Positions 8,104 to 16,296 of a stretch of 64,000 nucleotides of DNA are shown piece by piece (position 1 is the first letter of the stretch; each line of letters starts with the position of its first letter). Made by a program: the position numbers and the translations under genes. The DNA lies in NCBI RefSeq assembly GCF_003990645.1, contig NZ_RYZK01000013.1, positions 1 to 64,000 on the forward strand. The letters run 5' to 3'. Source of the stretch: Shimia sediminis. Its GTDB lineage: Bacteria > Pseudomonadota > Alphaproteobacteria > Rhodobacterales > Rhodobacteraceae. The notes beneath the pieces are model-generated. The model did no database searches and was not told where the DNA came from. It saw only the letters and a list, made by a program, of their open reading frames with translations.

Positions 8104-8245
8104 AAAAGAAAGAGGCCCGCAAAACGGGCCGTGAGTGGTTCACCATCAGGATATGGAAGAAGACGTCAGGTGCGCAGACGCGGTCTTTGCAATGTGACAC
8201 CTGAGGCGAGCCCCGGGCCACGATCCTGACGTCTTCCATGAACAG
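8104..8245 (-). ncRNA. Candidate small RNA with long hairpin and intrinsic terminator
   Basis: Read on the minus strand, arms of about 15 bases, ATGGAAGACGTCAGG (8239-8225) and CCTGACGTC...TTCCAT (8170-8153, with a 3-base bulge), can pair around a ~54-base loop. The core 11 bases (8225-8235 and 8160-8170) match perfectly. About 20 bases later comes GGCCCG/CGGGCC (8130-8114) with a small loop and then TCTTTCTTTT, a good intrinsic terminator. No credible open frame ends there and the nearest upstream minus-strand gene stops 500 bases away, so an RNA product is the simplest reading. I cannot assign it to a known family; it does not match tmRNA or RNase P motifs I know. Confidence 0.4.
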
Positions 8246-8737
8246 CTGCCTCAGATGACACAACCGTCCGGTTTGCCGCGACCCTTGCGGGCCGTTGCTG
8301 CGGGATCCGTTGCTGTCGCCGACCGAAGTCTGCCACCGCAGCGTTCCCCCCTAACCGACCTGTGGCAGGGCCCCTTGCAGGGCTTGTCTATGGTCGGTCC
8401 ACGCGAGGGCTTTTACACTGCCTTCCCTGCTAACCCGTTGAAGGTCTTAGCAATTTCGGCCAGCGTCCCGGTTCCGTCAATGCGCGGACAGTTCGGTGTA
8501 ACCTATCCCGTCCCCGCTCAGGTCCCAGAAGACCTTTCGCGTCCCGCGCCGGGTTCGGGTAGAACCCCTTGCGTTGAACTCAGGTTGGTCCCAGAGAGGG
8601 CATTCTGGCAAGGAAAAAATCCCGAAATTTCGACATTTCTTGTGGGTAAGTTATTGGGATCGCATGGGGATTTCCTGTGGATAACTTTGGAAACTGATGC
8701 GGGCAGAAGGGGTTGCAGGCCGTGCTGCTGTGCGGCG
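8246..8737. other. Non-coding, structured stretch
   Basis: About 490 bases without a convincing gene on either strand. Open frames through it have unlike codon use and no recognisable domain. Several dyads are visible, for example GGGTTC/GAACCC around 8552-8568 and ACCGACC/GGTCGGT around 8357-8399, so it may be the 5' part of a longer structured RNA, untranslated leader or trailer, or a decayed gene. Confidence 0.3.
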
Positions 8738-9556
8738 TCAGAGCGGGCGGGTTTTGGCGGTCACCGGGCGCACCGAGGCCATGGCGCGGGCGACTCGGGC
8801 CAATTCCGGCACTGTCCAGGGCTGGGTCCGGTAGTCTCCACCGTTCAGGCAGCGCTGGCCCTCTTCGAGGTTGAAGGCGCAGGAAAGCAGATCGCGCAGC
8901 CGCCCGGTGCACTGAAACAACGCCTGGTGGCTGAAGTGGTGGTGCCAATGGGCGGTGGGCTGGCGCCAGTCGGGACCGTAGCAGGCAACGAGGTCACGTT
9001 CGGGATGCTGCGGGACCGACAGGGTGAGGCCATCAAAGTCGCGCCGGGTGACGCCGGAAAACGGCACGCGGTAGGTCAACACGCAGCGCGGGTACTTGGC
9101 CATGTGATAGATGCAATGCTCTGGCAGGATGTCGATCCCGAGCATGTCCAGAGCGATGCCATCCTTGTGCAGCGACATATTGGTCGGCTGCCCGTTGGTC
9201 CAGTGGCGGTGGGTCAGCGCAAAGCCTGCCTGCTGAAAGGCGGCGATCAGCCTATCCGTCAGGCATTTTCGGTCAAAACGGATGTCGATGTCATTGTCAC
9301 CGTTGATAAAACTGCCTTGGCGGACAAACCCCAAAAGCGTGCCGTCCGCGATGCAATGCACCACGTTGAGACGGTCGAACACCGCAGTCATCTCGGCCAG
9401 CACGGCGCGGGCGGTTTTGGCCCGTGTGCCGGGATAGACGAGGCCCAGCTGATGCATCGGCACGGGCCAATGGCTTTTGCGGATGATGCCGTTATCAAGA
9501 ACCATCCGCACCCGGTGGGGGCGTCTGATGGGCGATGAATTGGCAAAATCGAACAT
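8738..9556 (-). CDS. LicD-family phosphotransferase/nucleotidyltransferase-fold protein
   Basis: 272 residues from the ATG at 9556. The centre carries the LicD/fukutin signature ADGTLLGFVRQGSFINGDND followed by IDIRF; the acidic D..D.D residues bind metal in this fold. LicD proteins add phosphocholine or related phospho-alcohols to surface glycans. The acceptor here is unknown. There is no signal peptide, so it should act at the cytoplasmic face. It stands alone, with no polysaccharide genes beside it. A longer frame to 9751 adds a Pro/Arg-rich stretch that does not look like protein. Confidence 0.75.
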   Translation of the reverse strand: MFDFANSSPIRRPHRVRMVLDNGIIRKSHWPVPMHQLGLVYPGTRAKTARAVLAEMTAVFDRLNVVHCIADGTLLGFVRQGSFINGDNDIDIRFDRKCLTDRLIAAFQQAGFALTHRHWTNGQPTNMSLHKDGIALDMLGIDILPEHCIYHMAKYPRCVLTYRVPFSGVTRRDFDGLTLSVPQHPERDLVACYGPDWRQPTAHWHHHFSHQALFQCTGRLRDLLSCAFNLEEGQRCLNGGDYRTQPWTVPELARVARAMASVRPVTAKTRPL

Positions 9557-9755
9557 AGCGGGGTGGCGGGTTTTATCTGAAAAGATGCAATTCTCAGGTA
9601 TCTTTTGGCGTGAAATCTCATGCACTCTAGGCCGGGACAACGACTCGGGCAATGGCGCGGGGTGCGGCTCTTTCGCTCTGGAAGAGCGGGGTTGGGACGT
9701 TGCGGGCAGAGGCAATGCGTCGCGCGTGACAGGCCGGGCTATGGGTGGCACACAC

Positions 9756-9891
9756 CCGGATCACCCTGTGATCCGGATCGCGCCCGACCCCGCCCCCAGG
9801 GCGGGCGCGGTCCTCGCGAAGGGGGCAAAAAAAGCCGCCCGAGTGGGGCGGCTTTGGGATTTGCTCGGGGCGTACCGGGCTGAAGCCCGGT
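9756..9891. repeat. Composite intergenic dyad repeat, copy 1
   Basis: Three dyads also found near 13.3 kb: CCGGATCAC/GTGATCCGG (9756-9776), a CGCCC...GGGCG arm pair (9781-9808), and ACCGGGC-TGAA-GCCCGGT (9874-9891) followed by TCTACGGGTTGGTC. The same elements occur at 13259-13348 but in a different order. This is typical of REP-like extragenic elements. The lepA terminator sits inside this copy. Confidence 0.65.
9827..9855 (-). terminator. lepA terminator
   Basis: On the minus strand AAAGCCGCCC (9855-9846) pairs with GGGCGGCTTT (9840-9831) and is followed by a run of seven T. It lies 57 bases beyond the lepA stop. The stem is also preceded by A's, so it could work weakly in both directions. 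Confidence 0.8.
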
Positions 9892-9911
9892 CTACGGGTT
9901 GGTCGATGGGG

Positions 9912-11711
9912 TCAGCTGTCCATCTTCAACGCCGAGATAAACGCCTCTTGCGGGATGTCCACCTTGCCGAACTGGCGCATCTTTTTCTTACCGGCTTTCT
10001 GCTTGTCCAGCAGTTTCCGTTTCCGCGTGGCGTCGCCGCCATAGCATTTGGCGGTCACGTCTTTGCGTAGGGCGCTGAGGGTTTCGCGGGCGATGACCTT
10101 GCCGCCGATGGCCGCCTGGATCGGGATTTTGAACATGTGGCGCGGGATCAGGTCTTTGAGCTTTTCGCACATCGCCCGGCCGCGCATTTCGGCGCGGTCG
10201 CGGTGTACCATCATCGAGAGCGCGTCGACGGGTTCATCGTTCACCAGCACGGACATCTTGACGAGGTTATCCTCGCGGTAGTCTTCCATCTGGTAGTCAA
10301 AGGACGCGTAACCTTTTGTTACCGATTTCAGGCGATCATAGAAGTCGAACACAACTTCGTTGAGCGGGAGGTCATACACCACCATCGCGCGGCTGCCGGC
10401 ATAGGTCAGGTCCATCTGGATGCCGCGGCGGTCCTGGCAGAGTTTCAGCACGTCGCCGAGGTAGTCGTCGGGCACAAGGATGGTCGCCTTGATGCGCGGT
10501 TCAGAGATATAGTCGACCTTGGACATGTCGGGCATGTCGGCGGGGTTGTGCAGGTCGATCTTTTCACCGTCTTTCATGTAGACGTGATAGATCACGCTGG
10601 GCGCCGTGGTGATGAGTTCGATGTTATACTCACGCTCGATGCGGTCGCGGATCACCTCGAGGTGCAGGAGACCCAGGAAGCCGCAGCGGAAGCCAAAGCC
10701 AAGTGCGGCAGAGGTTTCCATTTCGAAGGAGAAGCTGGCGTCATTGAGGGCGAGTTTGTCGATGGCCTCGCGCAGGTCTTCGAATTCGGCCGAGTCCACG
10801 GGGAAGAGGCCACAGAAGACCACCGGTTGCGCGGGCTTAAAGCCGGGCAGCGCCACCTCGGTGCCGTTGCGGTCATTGGTGATGGTGTCGCCGACGCGGG
10901 TATCCCGCACCTGTTTGATCGAGGCGGTGAGAAAGCCGATCTCGCCCGGGACAAGCTGGTCGATCATCTGCATTTCCGGGCGGAAGACGCCGACGCGGTC
11001 GACGCTGTGCAGCGTGCCGTTCGACATGAACTTGACCCGCTGGCCCTTTTTCAGGGTGCCGTCCATGATGCGGACAAGCACGATCACGCCGAGGTAGGCG
11101 TCGTACCAGGAATCCACGAGCATCGCCTTGAGCGGCGCGTCTATGTTGCCTTTTGGCGCGGGCAGGTGTTTGACGATGGCTTCCAGCGTCTCATGGATGC
11201 CCTGCCCGGTCTTGGCCGAAACCTGAATGGCGCCGGTGGCGTCGATGCCGATAACGTCCTCGATCTGTTCGGCCACGCGGTCACAGTCAGAGGCGGGCAG
11301 GTCGATCTTGTTCAGGACCGGCACGATCTCGTGGTCGGCGTCGATGGCCTGATAGACGTTCGCCAGCGTCTGCGCCTCGACCCCTTGGGTGCTATCGACA
11401 ACCAGAAGCGAGCCTTCGACCGCACGCATGGAGCGGGAGACCTCATAGGCGAAATCGACGTGACCGGGGGTGTCGATGAGGTTCAGCACATAGGTGTCGC
11501 CGTCGTCCGCCGTGTAGTCGATGCGGACGGTGTTGGCCTTGATCGTGATGCCGCGCTCGCGCTCGATATCCATGCTATCGAGCAGCTGTTCCTTCATGTC
11601 ACGATCCTTGACCGTGCCCGTCTCTTGGATGAGGCGGTCAGCAAGGGTGGATTTCCCGTGGTCGATATGTGCGACGATGGAGAAATTGCGGATTTTATTC
11701 AGGTCGGTCAT
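9912..11711 (-). CDS. lepA: Elongation factor 4 (back-translocating GTPase)
   Basis: 599 residues, the normal LepA length. GTPase motifs are G1 [10 protein letters not shown]3 DTPGHVDF and G4 NKIDLP, followed by the EF-G-like domains II, III and V. The LepA-specific C-terminal domain ends in [21 protein letters not shown]. It binds ribosomes and remodels stalled or maturing particles using GTP. Start ATG at 11711. Unusually it stands alone, without lepB, and is followed on the other side of its promoter by an AT-richer orphan gene transcribed away from it. Confidence 0.97.
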   Translation of the reverse strand: MTDLNKIRNFSIVAHIDHGKSTLADRLIQETGTVKDRDMKEQLLDSMDIERERGITIKANTVRIDYTADDGDTYVLNLIDTPGHVDFAYEVSRSMRAVEGSLLVVDSTQGVEAQTLANVYQAIDADHEIVPVLNKIDLPASDCDRVAEQIEDVIGIDATGAIQVSAKTGQGIHETLEAIVKHLPAPKGNIDAPLKAMLVDSWYDAYLGVIVLVRIMDGTLKKGQRVKFMSNGTLHSVDRVGVFRPEMQMIDQLVPGEIGFLTASIKQVRDTRVGDTITNDRNGTEVALPGFKPAQPVVFCGLFPVDSAEFEDLREAIDKLALNDASFSFEMETSAALGFGFRCGFLGLLHLEVIRDRIEREYNIELITTAPSVIYHVYMKDGEKIDLHNPADMPDMSKVDYISEPRIKATILVPDDYLGDVLKLCQDRRGIQMDLTYAGSRAMVVYDLPLNEVVFDFYDRLKSVTKGYASFDYQMEDYREDNLVKMSVLVNDEPVDALSMMVHRDRAEMRGRAMCEKLKDLIPRHMFKIPIQAAIGGKVIARETLSALRKDVTAKCYGGDATRKRKLLDKQKAGKKKMRQFGKVDIPQEAFISALKMDS

Positions 11712-11747
11712 GGTTGCGGGATATGGAGTGGAAATTGGTAATCGTCA

Positions 11748-13232
11748 ATGGTTTCAGCAAAGCTGAGCGAACTAGATAGCTCAAAGAGTTTCGAACAGGC
11801 TGTTAATCGGCTAGGTTGGTTCAATACATATGCCAGACAAGTATTGCTGTGCCGATATATGTTGCGACAGTTGTCTTCTCTGAATCCTGACGACGACTGG
11901 ATGGGGCCCAATCACGAAAGCCAAATGCTACTTGCACTTAGGTTGGCTATAACTGTTCTGTCTGGCGTCAATAGAACGAAACGAATTTACAGTGCTCCGT
12001 ACACACCTAGCAACCGACCCGAAACACACTACTTGAAGTTTTACCGCTCTGATCCGATTTTTGAATTATCGTTTGCTAGCGGAGCGCCAGAGTTCGCATT
12101 TCATGATGGCGCAGGCTCTGGCCTTGGCTTTGACCACGGCGATACGGATGTTTTTGAGGATAGATTGTTTTCCCACGAAGTTTTAGAGGTGGGTAAAGGA
12201 GTTTCTCTCTCTAACAAGGAGATTGCGGATCAACGTTCAATTGCTCTGAGCAAAATGCCTTTATGGAGAGATTTTCAATCTTCCGAAATGTCTGCCAACA
12301 TAGAAACACTTGAGCTGTATGAACGAGAAAGCCCGAGAGTTTGGCGGTTTTGGTTGGAATGGTACACCAGTCTAGTCAACGGCGTTCGCATGGATCGCGA
12401 CATTCTGAATAGGGTGGCTCTGATCCCTGACGAAGACTGGGACCAAGGCCCAAAGCACATCGCCCAGTGCATCGAAGACATTCGCGCCAATTATCTGGCT
12501 GAGAAAACACCTGTCGCAGAAACCGTTGAATTTGATGACGATAAAGGCAAGTTTCACGCGACTCCTCTCCTCTTTGAGAAACCTGACCTAATCGGTGCCA
12601 CCCTCTCTCAGGTGCAGGACGCAATTGAAGATGTGCTTGCGACCCCAGCAAATGGCCTTCATGACAACAGCCTTGAAATCCGCAAGCTTCGCAGGACGTT
12701 CGAGCGCTACGGGAACGACCCACAGCAAATCGAGATGGGGTTTGTCAGTGTTCAAAAGGGGCTGACACGGCAGTTGCTAAGTGATGAGCTGCCCGCAAGC
12801 GAGGAAAACCTTGCTCTGAGGGACGCTCTGGAAGAAGGCGCGCGGGCTATTCGGGCGACGCATCCGGTGGTTGCGGAAAACAGAAAAATTCTGAACGAAC
12901 AGGCCATTCGAGAATTGCCGGAGGGGGCGAAAGAACAACTTGAAGAAGCGCTTCCAATCTTGGTGGCAATTTCTGATGAAAATCTTGCCGATGACTGGCA
13001 GTACGACATCCCACAGCTCATCAACGATGCCACGACGCCTTTGCCAAGTGGGGCATCACCGCTGCCAGGTGCGGATGAGACAACACGGATTTTCAGTCGG
13101 GCTGCGAAAATGAGCCTCTTGATGAAGTCTGCCAAAATTGTCCATGCGATTGACAACGGGGCCGCTTACAAGGCCACTGCGATTGCGTTGTTGTTGAAAG
13201 AACTGGTGACTTTAGGGTTGAAGCTTTTGTAG
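11748..13232 (+). CDS. Hypothetical protein of AT-richer composition
   Basis: 494 residues, function not recognised. Codon use is visibly less GC-biased than in lepA or the cyclase gene, suggesting recent transfer. The middle has a Trp-rich segment, WRFWLEWYTSLVNG, followed by LIPDEDWDQGPKHIAQCIEDI. I recall a similar pattern in unassigned alphaproteobacterial proteins. A charged helical region follows, then a hydrophobic tail (AIALLLKELVTLGLKLL) that could anchor it in the membrane. There is no signal peptide. ATG at 11748 has no clear ribosome site. It stands alone between lepA (36 bases away, divergent) and a dyad-repeat cluster. Confidence 0.65.
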   Translation: MVSAKLSELDSSKSFEQAVNRLGWFNTYARQVLLCRYMLRQLSSLNPDDDWMGPNHESQMLLALRLAITVLSGVNRTKRIYSAPYTPSNRPETHYLKFYRSDPIFELSFASGAPEFAFHDGAGSGLGFDHGDTDVFEDRLFSHEVLEVGKGVSLSNKEIADQRSIALSKMPLWRDFQSSEMSANIETLELYERESPRVWRFWLEWYTSLVNGVRMDRDILNRVALIPDEDWDQGPKHIAQCIEDIRANYLAEKTPVAETVEFDDDKGKFHATPLLFEKPDLIGATLSQVQDAIEDVLATPANGLHDNSLEIRKLRRTFERYGNDPQQIEMGFVSVQKGLTRQLLSDELPASEENLALRDALEEGARAIRATHPVVAENRKILNEQAIRELPEGAKEQLEEALPILVAISDENLADDWQYDIPQLINDATTPLPSGASPLPGADETTRIFSRAAKMSLLMKSAKIVHAIDNGAAYKATAIALLLKELVTLGLKLL

Positions 13233-13258
13233 CGCGAATTGACGCCTAGGAAGTATTG

Positions 13259-13348
13259 GCGGGCTGAAGCCCGTCCTACGGATTGGTCTTTCACCCCGGA
13301 TCGCAATGCGATCCGGTTCGCGCCCGACCCCGCCCCCCAGGGCGGGCG
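13259..13348. repeat. Composite intergenic dyad repeat, copy 2
   Basis: This holds the same three dyads as at 9756-9891, in the order CGGGCTGAAGCCCG (13260-13273) with TCCTACGGATTGGTC, then CCGGATCGCA/TGCGATCCGG (13296-13316), then a CGCCC...GGGCG pair (13321-13348). It lies 27 bases after the orphan gene. The rest of the 355-base gap up to the cyclase gene shows nothing else I recognise. Confidence 0.65.
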
Positions 13349-13587
13349 CGAATTTCGGAACTTGGCTACAATTCGCGTCCCGGGTGAGTGGGGCGATGGT
13401 ATCGTGCGGCTGCATGGCCCACCCTCGGTGCCGGGCGCGAACGGTTTGATCCTGGGCAAGTGCGCGCGGTGTGATGGCGCTGGATCGGGCCCTTGTCAGG
13501 ATTTCTTTCCCCTGCCCTCTTGAACCTGCGTTAGGGGATTGCGAGATTCTGGACTAGGCTTGACTGCATAGCGCGACTGGATTTGAG

Positions 13588-15246
13588 ATGAACCGCCGAT
13601 TGACCATTCTGATGTGTGCCGACCTTGTGGGGTATTCTGCGCTGATGGGGCAGGACGAGGCGCTGGCGGTGCGCTCGGTCCGGGAATTGAAGAAGAAACT
13701 TTTGGAGCCGGTGGCCGCGAACCATGGCGGTGAGGTGCTCAAGCGCATGGGCGACGGGTGGATTCTGTCCTTTCCCGGCGTGGAAGCCGCGCTGAACTGT
13801 GCCGAAGAGGTGCAGACGGGGCTGGCGGATCATGACGTGATCAAGCTGCGCATCGGCTGTCATATTGGTGAGATTGTCGAGGACGAGGATGATTTCTACG
13901 GCAATGGCGTCAATATCGCGCAACGGATCGAGACCGAGGCGCCTCCGGGTGGGTTGATGTTCTCGGAAGACCTGTTTCGGCAGCTGTCAGAGACGCGGCA
14001 GGACGAGTTGAGCGATGCGGGCGTGTTCAAGCTGAAGAATATCGCAACCCCGATGCGGCTGTATCAGTGGCGCCCGGCGAACCTGACGACGGCGCCGGAC
14101 GCAGGCGCCCTGCCCTCGATCGGGTTCGAGGCCTTTGGCTTTGCGCCAAGTGATGCAGAGACCGAGGCGCTGGCGATGGACCTGCACGAGGGCATCGTGA
14201 AGGATTCGCTGAAACGCACCGGGGTTACCACGATTGACGTGAGCGATGATCCGGTGACGCCGACGGTGTTTCTGGTGCGGGGGCGGATGCGGGTGGCGCG
14301 GGATCGCGGGCGGTTCACCCTGACGCTGCTGTTGCGCGAGGACATGAGCACGCTTTGGTCGGGCACCTATGAGGGTGATGCCAGTGATCCTTTCGGGTTC
14401 TGCGATGACGTGGTGGCCCGCGCCGAGGCCGACATTCGCATTCAGACCATTCAGCATGACGGTGACCGGCTGTCGCATCTGAGCGATGATCGCCTGAGCG
14501 TTTCGGAACTGCGGGCGCGGGCGGCGCATTTGTTTTTCAAGCAGACGCTAAGCGATTGGGAAAAGGGGCTTGCCGCGCTGGATCGTGCGGTGGCGCTGTC
14601 GCCGGATGACGGCATGGCGCTGGCAATGCGGGCGCAGCAGCGGGTCAACTGGTGCGCCGCGCGGCATCAGGCGGTGTCGGATGAGATGGTGGAAGAGCTG
14701 GGCCGGGATCTGGACCACGCGGTGGAAGATCTGCCCGGGAGCGATTTTGTCTATTGGGCGCGCGGGGCGTTCAAACTGCAGTTTCTCGGTGATCTCGACG
14801 CGGCGCGGTTTGACCAGCAGCGCTGTCGCGAGGTCAATCCGAACTTTATCGGGGTGACCGAACTCGAAGCGCATATGGCGCTGCGCGAGGGGCGGTTTGA
14901 CGACGCACTGGAGGCGTTTTCGGCCTATAAGGTGATTGGCTCGGATGATCCGTTCAAGGTGACGCGGCTCAGCCTGACGGCGCGCATTTATCTGTGTGCG
15001 GGCGATCACGCCGCGGCGTTGAAGGCGGCGACCGAGGCGGCCTATCTCGCGCCGCAGAACCGGGGCATCCAGCTGTTGAAGGCGCTGGTCTGTCGCGAAG
15101 CGGGGGACGAGGCCGGATTGGCGGCGGCCCGCAGGGCGGCGGGGGCGTTGGACAAGGGCATCTCGATCCACACACCGCGCGTGCCCTTGCCGGATGCCTA
15201 TGACTGGATCAACGCGGCCGTGCACCCCGAGGCAGACCCTGTATGA
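13588..15246 (+). CDS. Class III adenylate/guanylate cyclase with TPR region
   Basis: 552 residues. The N-terminal ~165 form a class III cyclase domain. Metal aspartates are in CADLVGYS and MGDGW, a substrate Lys in VLKRMGDG, and the transition-state Asn and Arg in GNGVNIAQRIE. All are present, so it should be active, most likely making cAMP. The middle (about 185-290) is a linker domain, and the C-terminal half is TPR-like helices, as in many alphaproteobacterial soluble cyclases. There is no membrane segment. Its stop overlaps the next ATG (ATGA). A cNMP-binding protein is encoded at 276-3347 in the same window. Confidence 0.88.
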   Translation: MNRRLTILMCADLVGYSALMGQDEALAVRSVRELKKKLLEPVAANHGGEVLKRMGDGWILSFPGVEAALNCAEEVQTGLADHDVIKLRIGCHIGEIVEDEDDFYGNGVNIAQRIETEAPPGGLMFSEDLFRQLSETRQDELSDAGVFKLKNIATPMRLYQWRPANLTTAPDAGALPSIGFEAFGFAPSDAETEALAMDLHEGIVKDSLKRTGVTTIDVSDDPVTPTVFLVRGRMRVARDRGRFTLTLLLREDMSTLWSGTYEGDASDPFGFCDDVVARAEADIRIQTIQHDGDRLSHLSDDRLSVSELRARAAHLFFKQTLSDWEKGLAALDRAVALSPDDGMALAMRAQQRVNWCAARHQAVSDEMVEELGRDLDHAVEDLPGSDFVYWARGAFKLQFLGDLDAARFDQQRCREVNPNFIGVTELEAHMALREGRFDDALEAFSAYKVIGSDDPFKVTRLSLTARIYLCAGDHAAALKAATEAAYLAPQNRGIQLLKALVCREAGDEAGLAAARRAAGALDKGISIHTPRVPLPDAYDWINAAVHPEADPV

Positions 15247-15659
15247 GCCTGCGGGCATTGGCCATGGGCCTGGTGTTTCTGGTGCCGGGGCTGGCCATGG
15301 CCGAGGGCCTGTCGCTGAGCGTCGAGGGTCTGCGCAATGGCAAGGGCAAGATCGTGGCGATCGTCTTTGACGACGCCCGCGCCTATGATGCCTTTGATTA
15401 CATGAATGCGGTGGATTACGCCGAGATTCCGGCGCGCAAGGGCCGGGTGACGCATCATTTCAAAGGCCTGACCAAGGGGCCTTATGCGGTCATCCTGTTC
15501 CACGATGAAAACAATGATGACGACCTGAACTATACCGCAACGGCGCTGTTAGAGGGGCTGGGGGCAAGCGGCGCGCCGGGGCCCGCGGATGAGCCGAGCT
15601 TTCAAGAGGCCTCGGTCTGGCCGGGGCCGGTGGCGGTGCGGGGGCATTACGACCAATGA
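15243..15659 (+). CDS. DUF2141 secreted protein
   Basis: 138 residues. A clear signal peptide ends near AMA (residues 1-20), followed by a DUF2141 beta-sandwich-like domain with GKIVAIVFDD and the acidic motif FHDENNDDDLNY. It should be periplasmic or outer-membrane associated. Family function is unknown. It is translationally coupled to the cyclase gene by ATGA, so the two are probably made together. Confidence 0.8.
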   Translation: MSLRALAMGLVFLVPGLAMAEGLSLSVEGLRNGKGKIVAIVFDDARAYDAFDYMNAVDYAEIPARKGRVTHHFKGLTKGPYAVILFHDENNDDDLNYTATALLEGLGASGAPGPADEPSFQEASVWPGPVAVRGHYDQ

Positions 15660-15728
15660 TGCGTCGATCGGCCCATGCGACGGGGCGGGCACGGTGCCCC
15701 AGGTCTCGGGGCAACGAGAGGGTGTAAC

Positions 15729-15958
15729 ATAGTCAAATGGGTTCGCTGCGGATTGGTTTTGATGCTGTGTGCAGGCGCGGCAGGGGCGCAGGCGCGTTTG
15801 GCGCGACCAGGTCGGATGATGTCTCGGGCGACACAATGGGGCGCGGCGCGTCCTATCTGATCGCCAAGCGCGACAGCGTTTCAGTGTTCGGCTCGTACAT
15901 CGACAACAGTTTCGGCACGCGCGACGCGGTCGGGATCAGCTATTCCCGCGAGGTCTGA
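15729..15958 (+). pseudogene. Probable frameshifted small secreted protein
   Basis: One frame from about 15729 encodes a good signal peptide (CGLVLMLCAGAAGAQA). The frame that continues sensibly afterwards is shifted by one base near 15795 and gives FGATRSDDVSGDTMGRGASY... ending in DAVGISYSREV, a beta-strand-rich tail. Joined, they would make a ~76-residue exported protein. GAGAGG precedes 15729, where the codon is ATA. A shorter unshifted frame from ATG 15737 lacks the signal peptide. Either the gene is broken or the sequence has an error. Confidence 0.35.
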
Positions 15959-16114
15959 CAGCACAGTGGCGGCCCCCTGCGCTAGGTGGGGGTGGCGGGG
16001 TGATCCCCGCCCCTCGTCAGCGTGTATTCAGGCAAAGAAGCTGATCAACGAAGAGTTGTATTGCCAGCCGAGGTACGAGATAATCCCCAAGCCTAAGCCG
16101 GGACGAACAACGCT

Positions 16115-16288
16115 GTGAAAACGATCTATGTAATCTTCGTCTTTTTGCTCGCCGGGTATCTCGCAGGCGCTGTTAAGGACAGCGTGGGGACCCATTTGCT
16201 TGAATGGTGGGCTGTGACTTATTGCGCCGTGCTCTTGGCCGGTGCGATTTTGGGCGACCTCTTACGCAAGAGCAGACCGAAAGAGTGA
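16115..16288 (+). CDS. Small two-helix membrane protein
   Basis: 57 residues from GTG 16115. Two hydrophobic segments (YVIFVFLLAGYLAGAV and YCAVLLAGAILGDLL) flank a short loop HLLEWWAVT, and the end is basic (RKSRPKE), so the C-terminus should be cytoplasmic. No homolog is recognised. An in-frame stop lies 21 bases upstream, so no earlier start is possible, and the Shine-Dalgarno (GGGACG) is weak. It converges on arsJ, leaving 8 bases between the genes. Confidence 0.45.
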   Translation: MKTIYVIFVFLLAGYLAGAVKDSVGTHLLEWWAVTYCAVLLAGAILGDLLRKSRPKE

Positions 16289-16296
16289 CCGCTGCC

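Noticed and set aside
7973-8263. 96-codon minus-strand frame over the candidate RNA
   Set aside because: It runs through the terminator hairpin, has unlike codon use and no recognisable domain; an RNA fits better.
8255-8737. Plus-strand frame joined to the antisense of the LicD gene
   Set aside because: No start support; the part beyond 8738 is a shadow of LicD and the part before it has no protein-like features.
8104-8737. tmRNA, RNase P RNA or cobalamin riboswitch in the 8-8.7 kb gap
   Set aside because: I looked for a tag-peptide frame, a tRNA-like T-loop with CCA, the conserved RNase P GGAAAGTCC-type block and the B12 box; none is present.
10137-11741. Long plus-strand open frame opposite lepA
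   Set aside because: Antisense to a complete lepA; no domain is recognisable.
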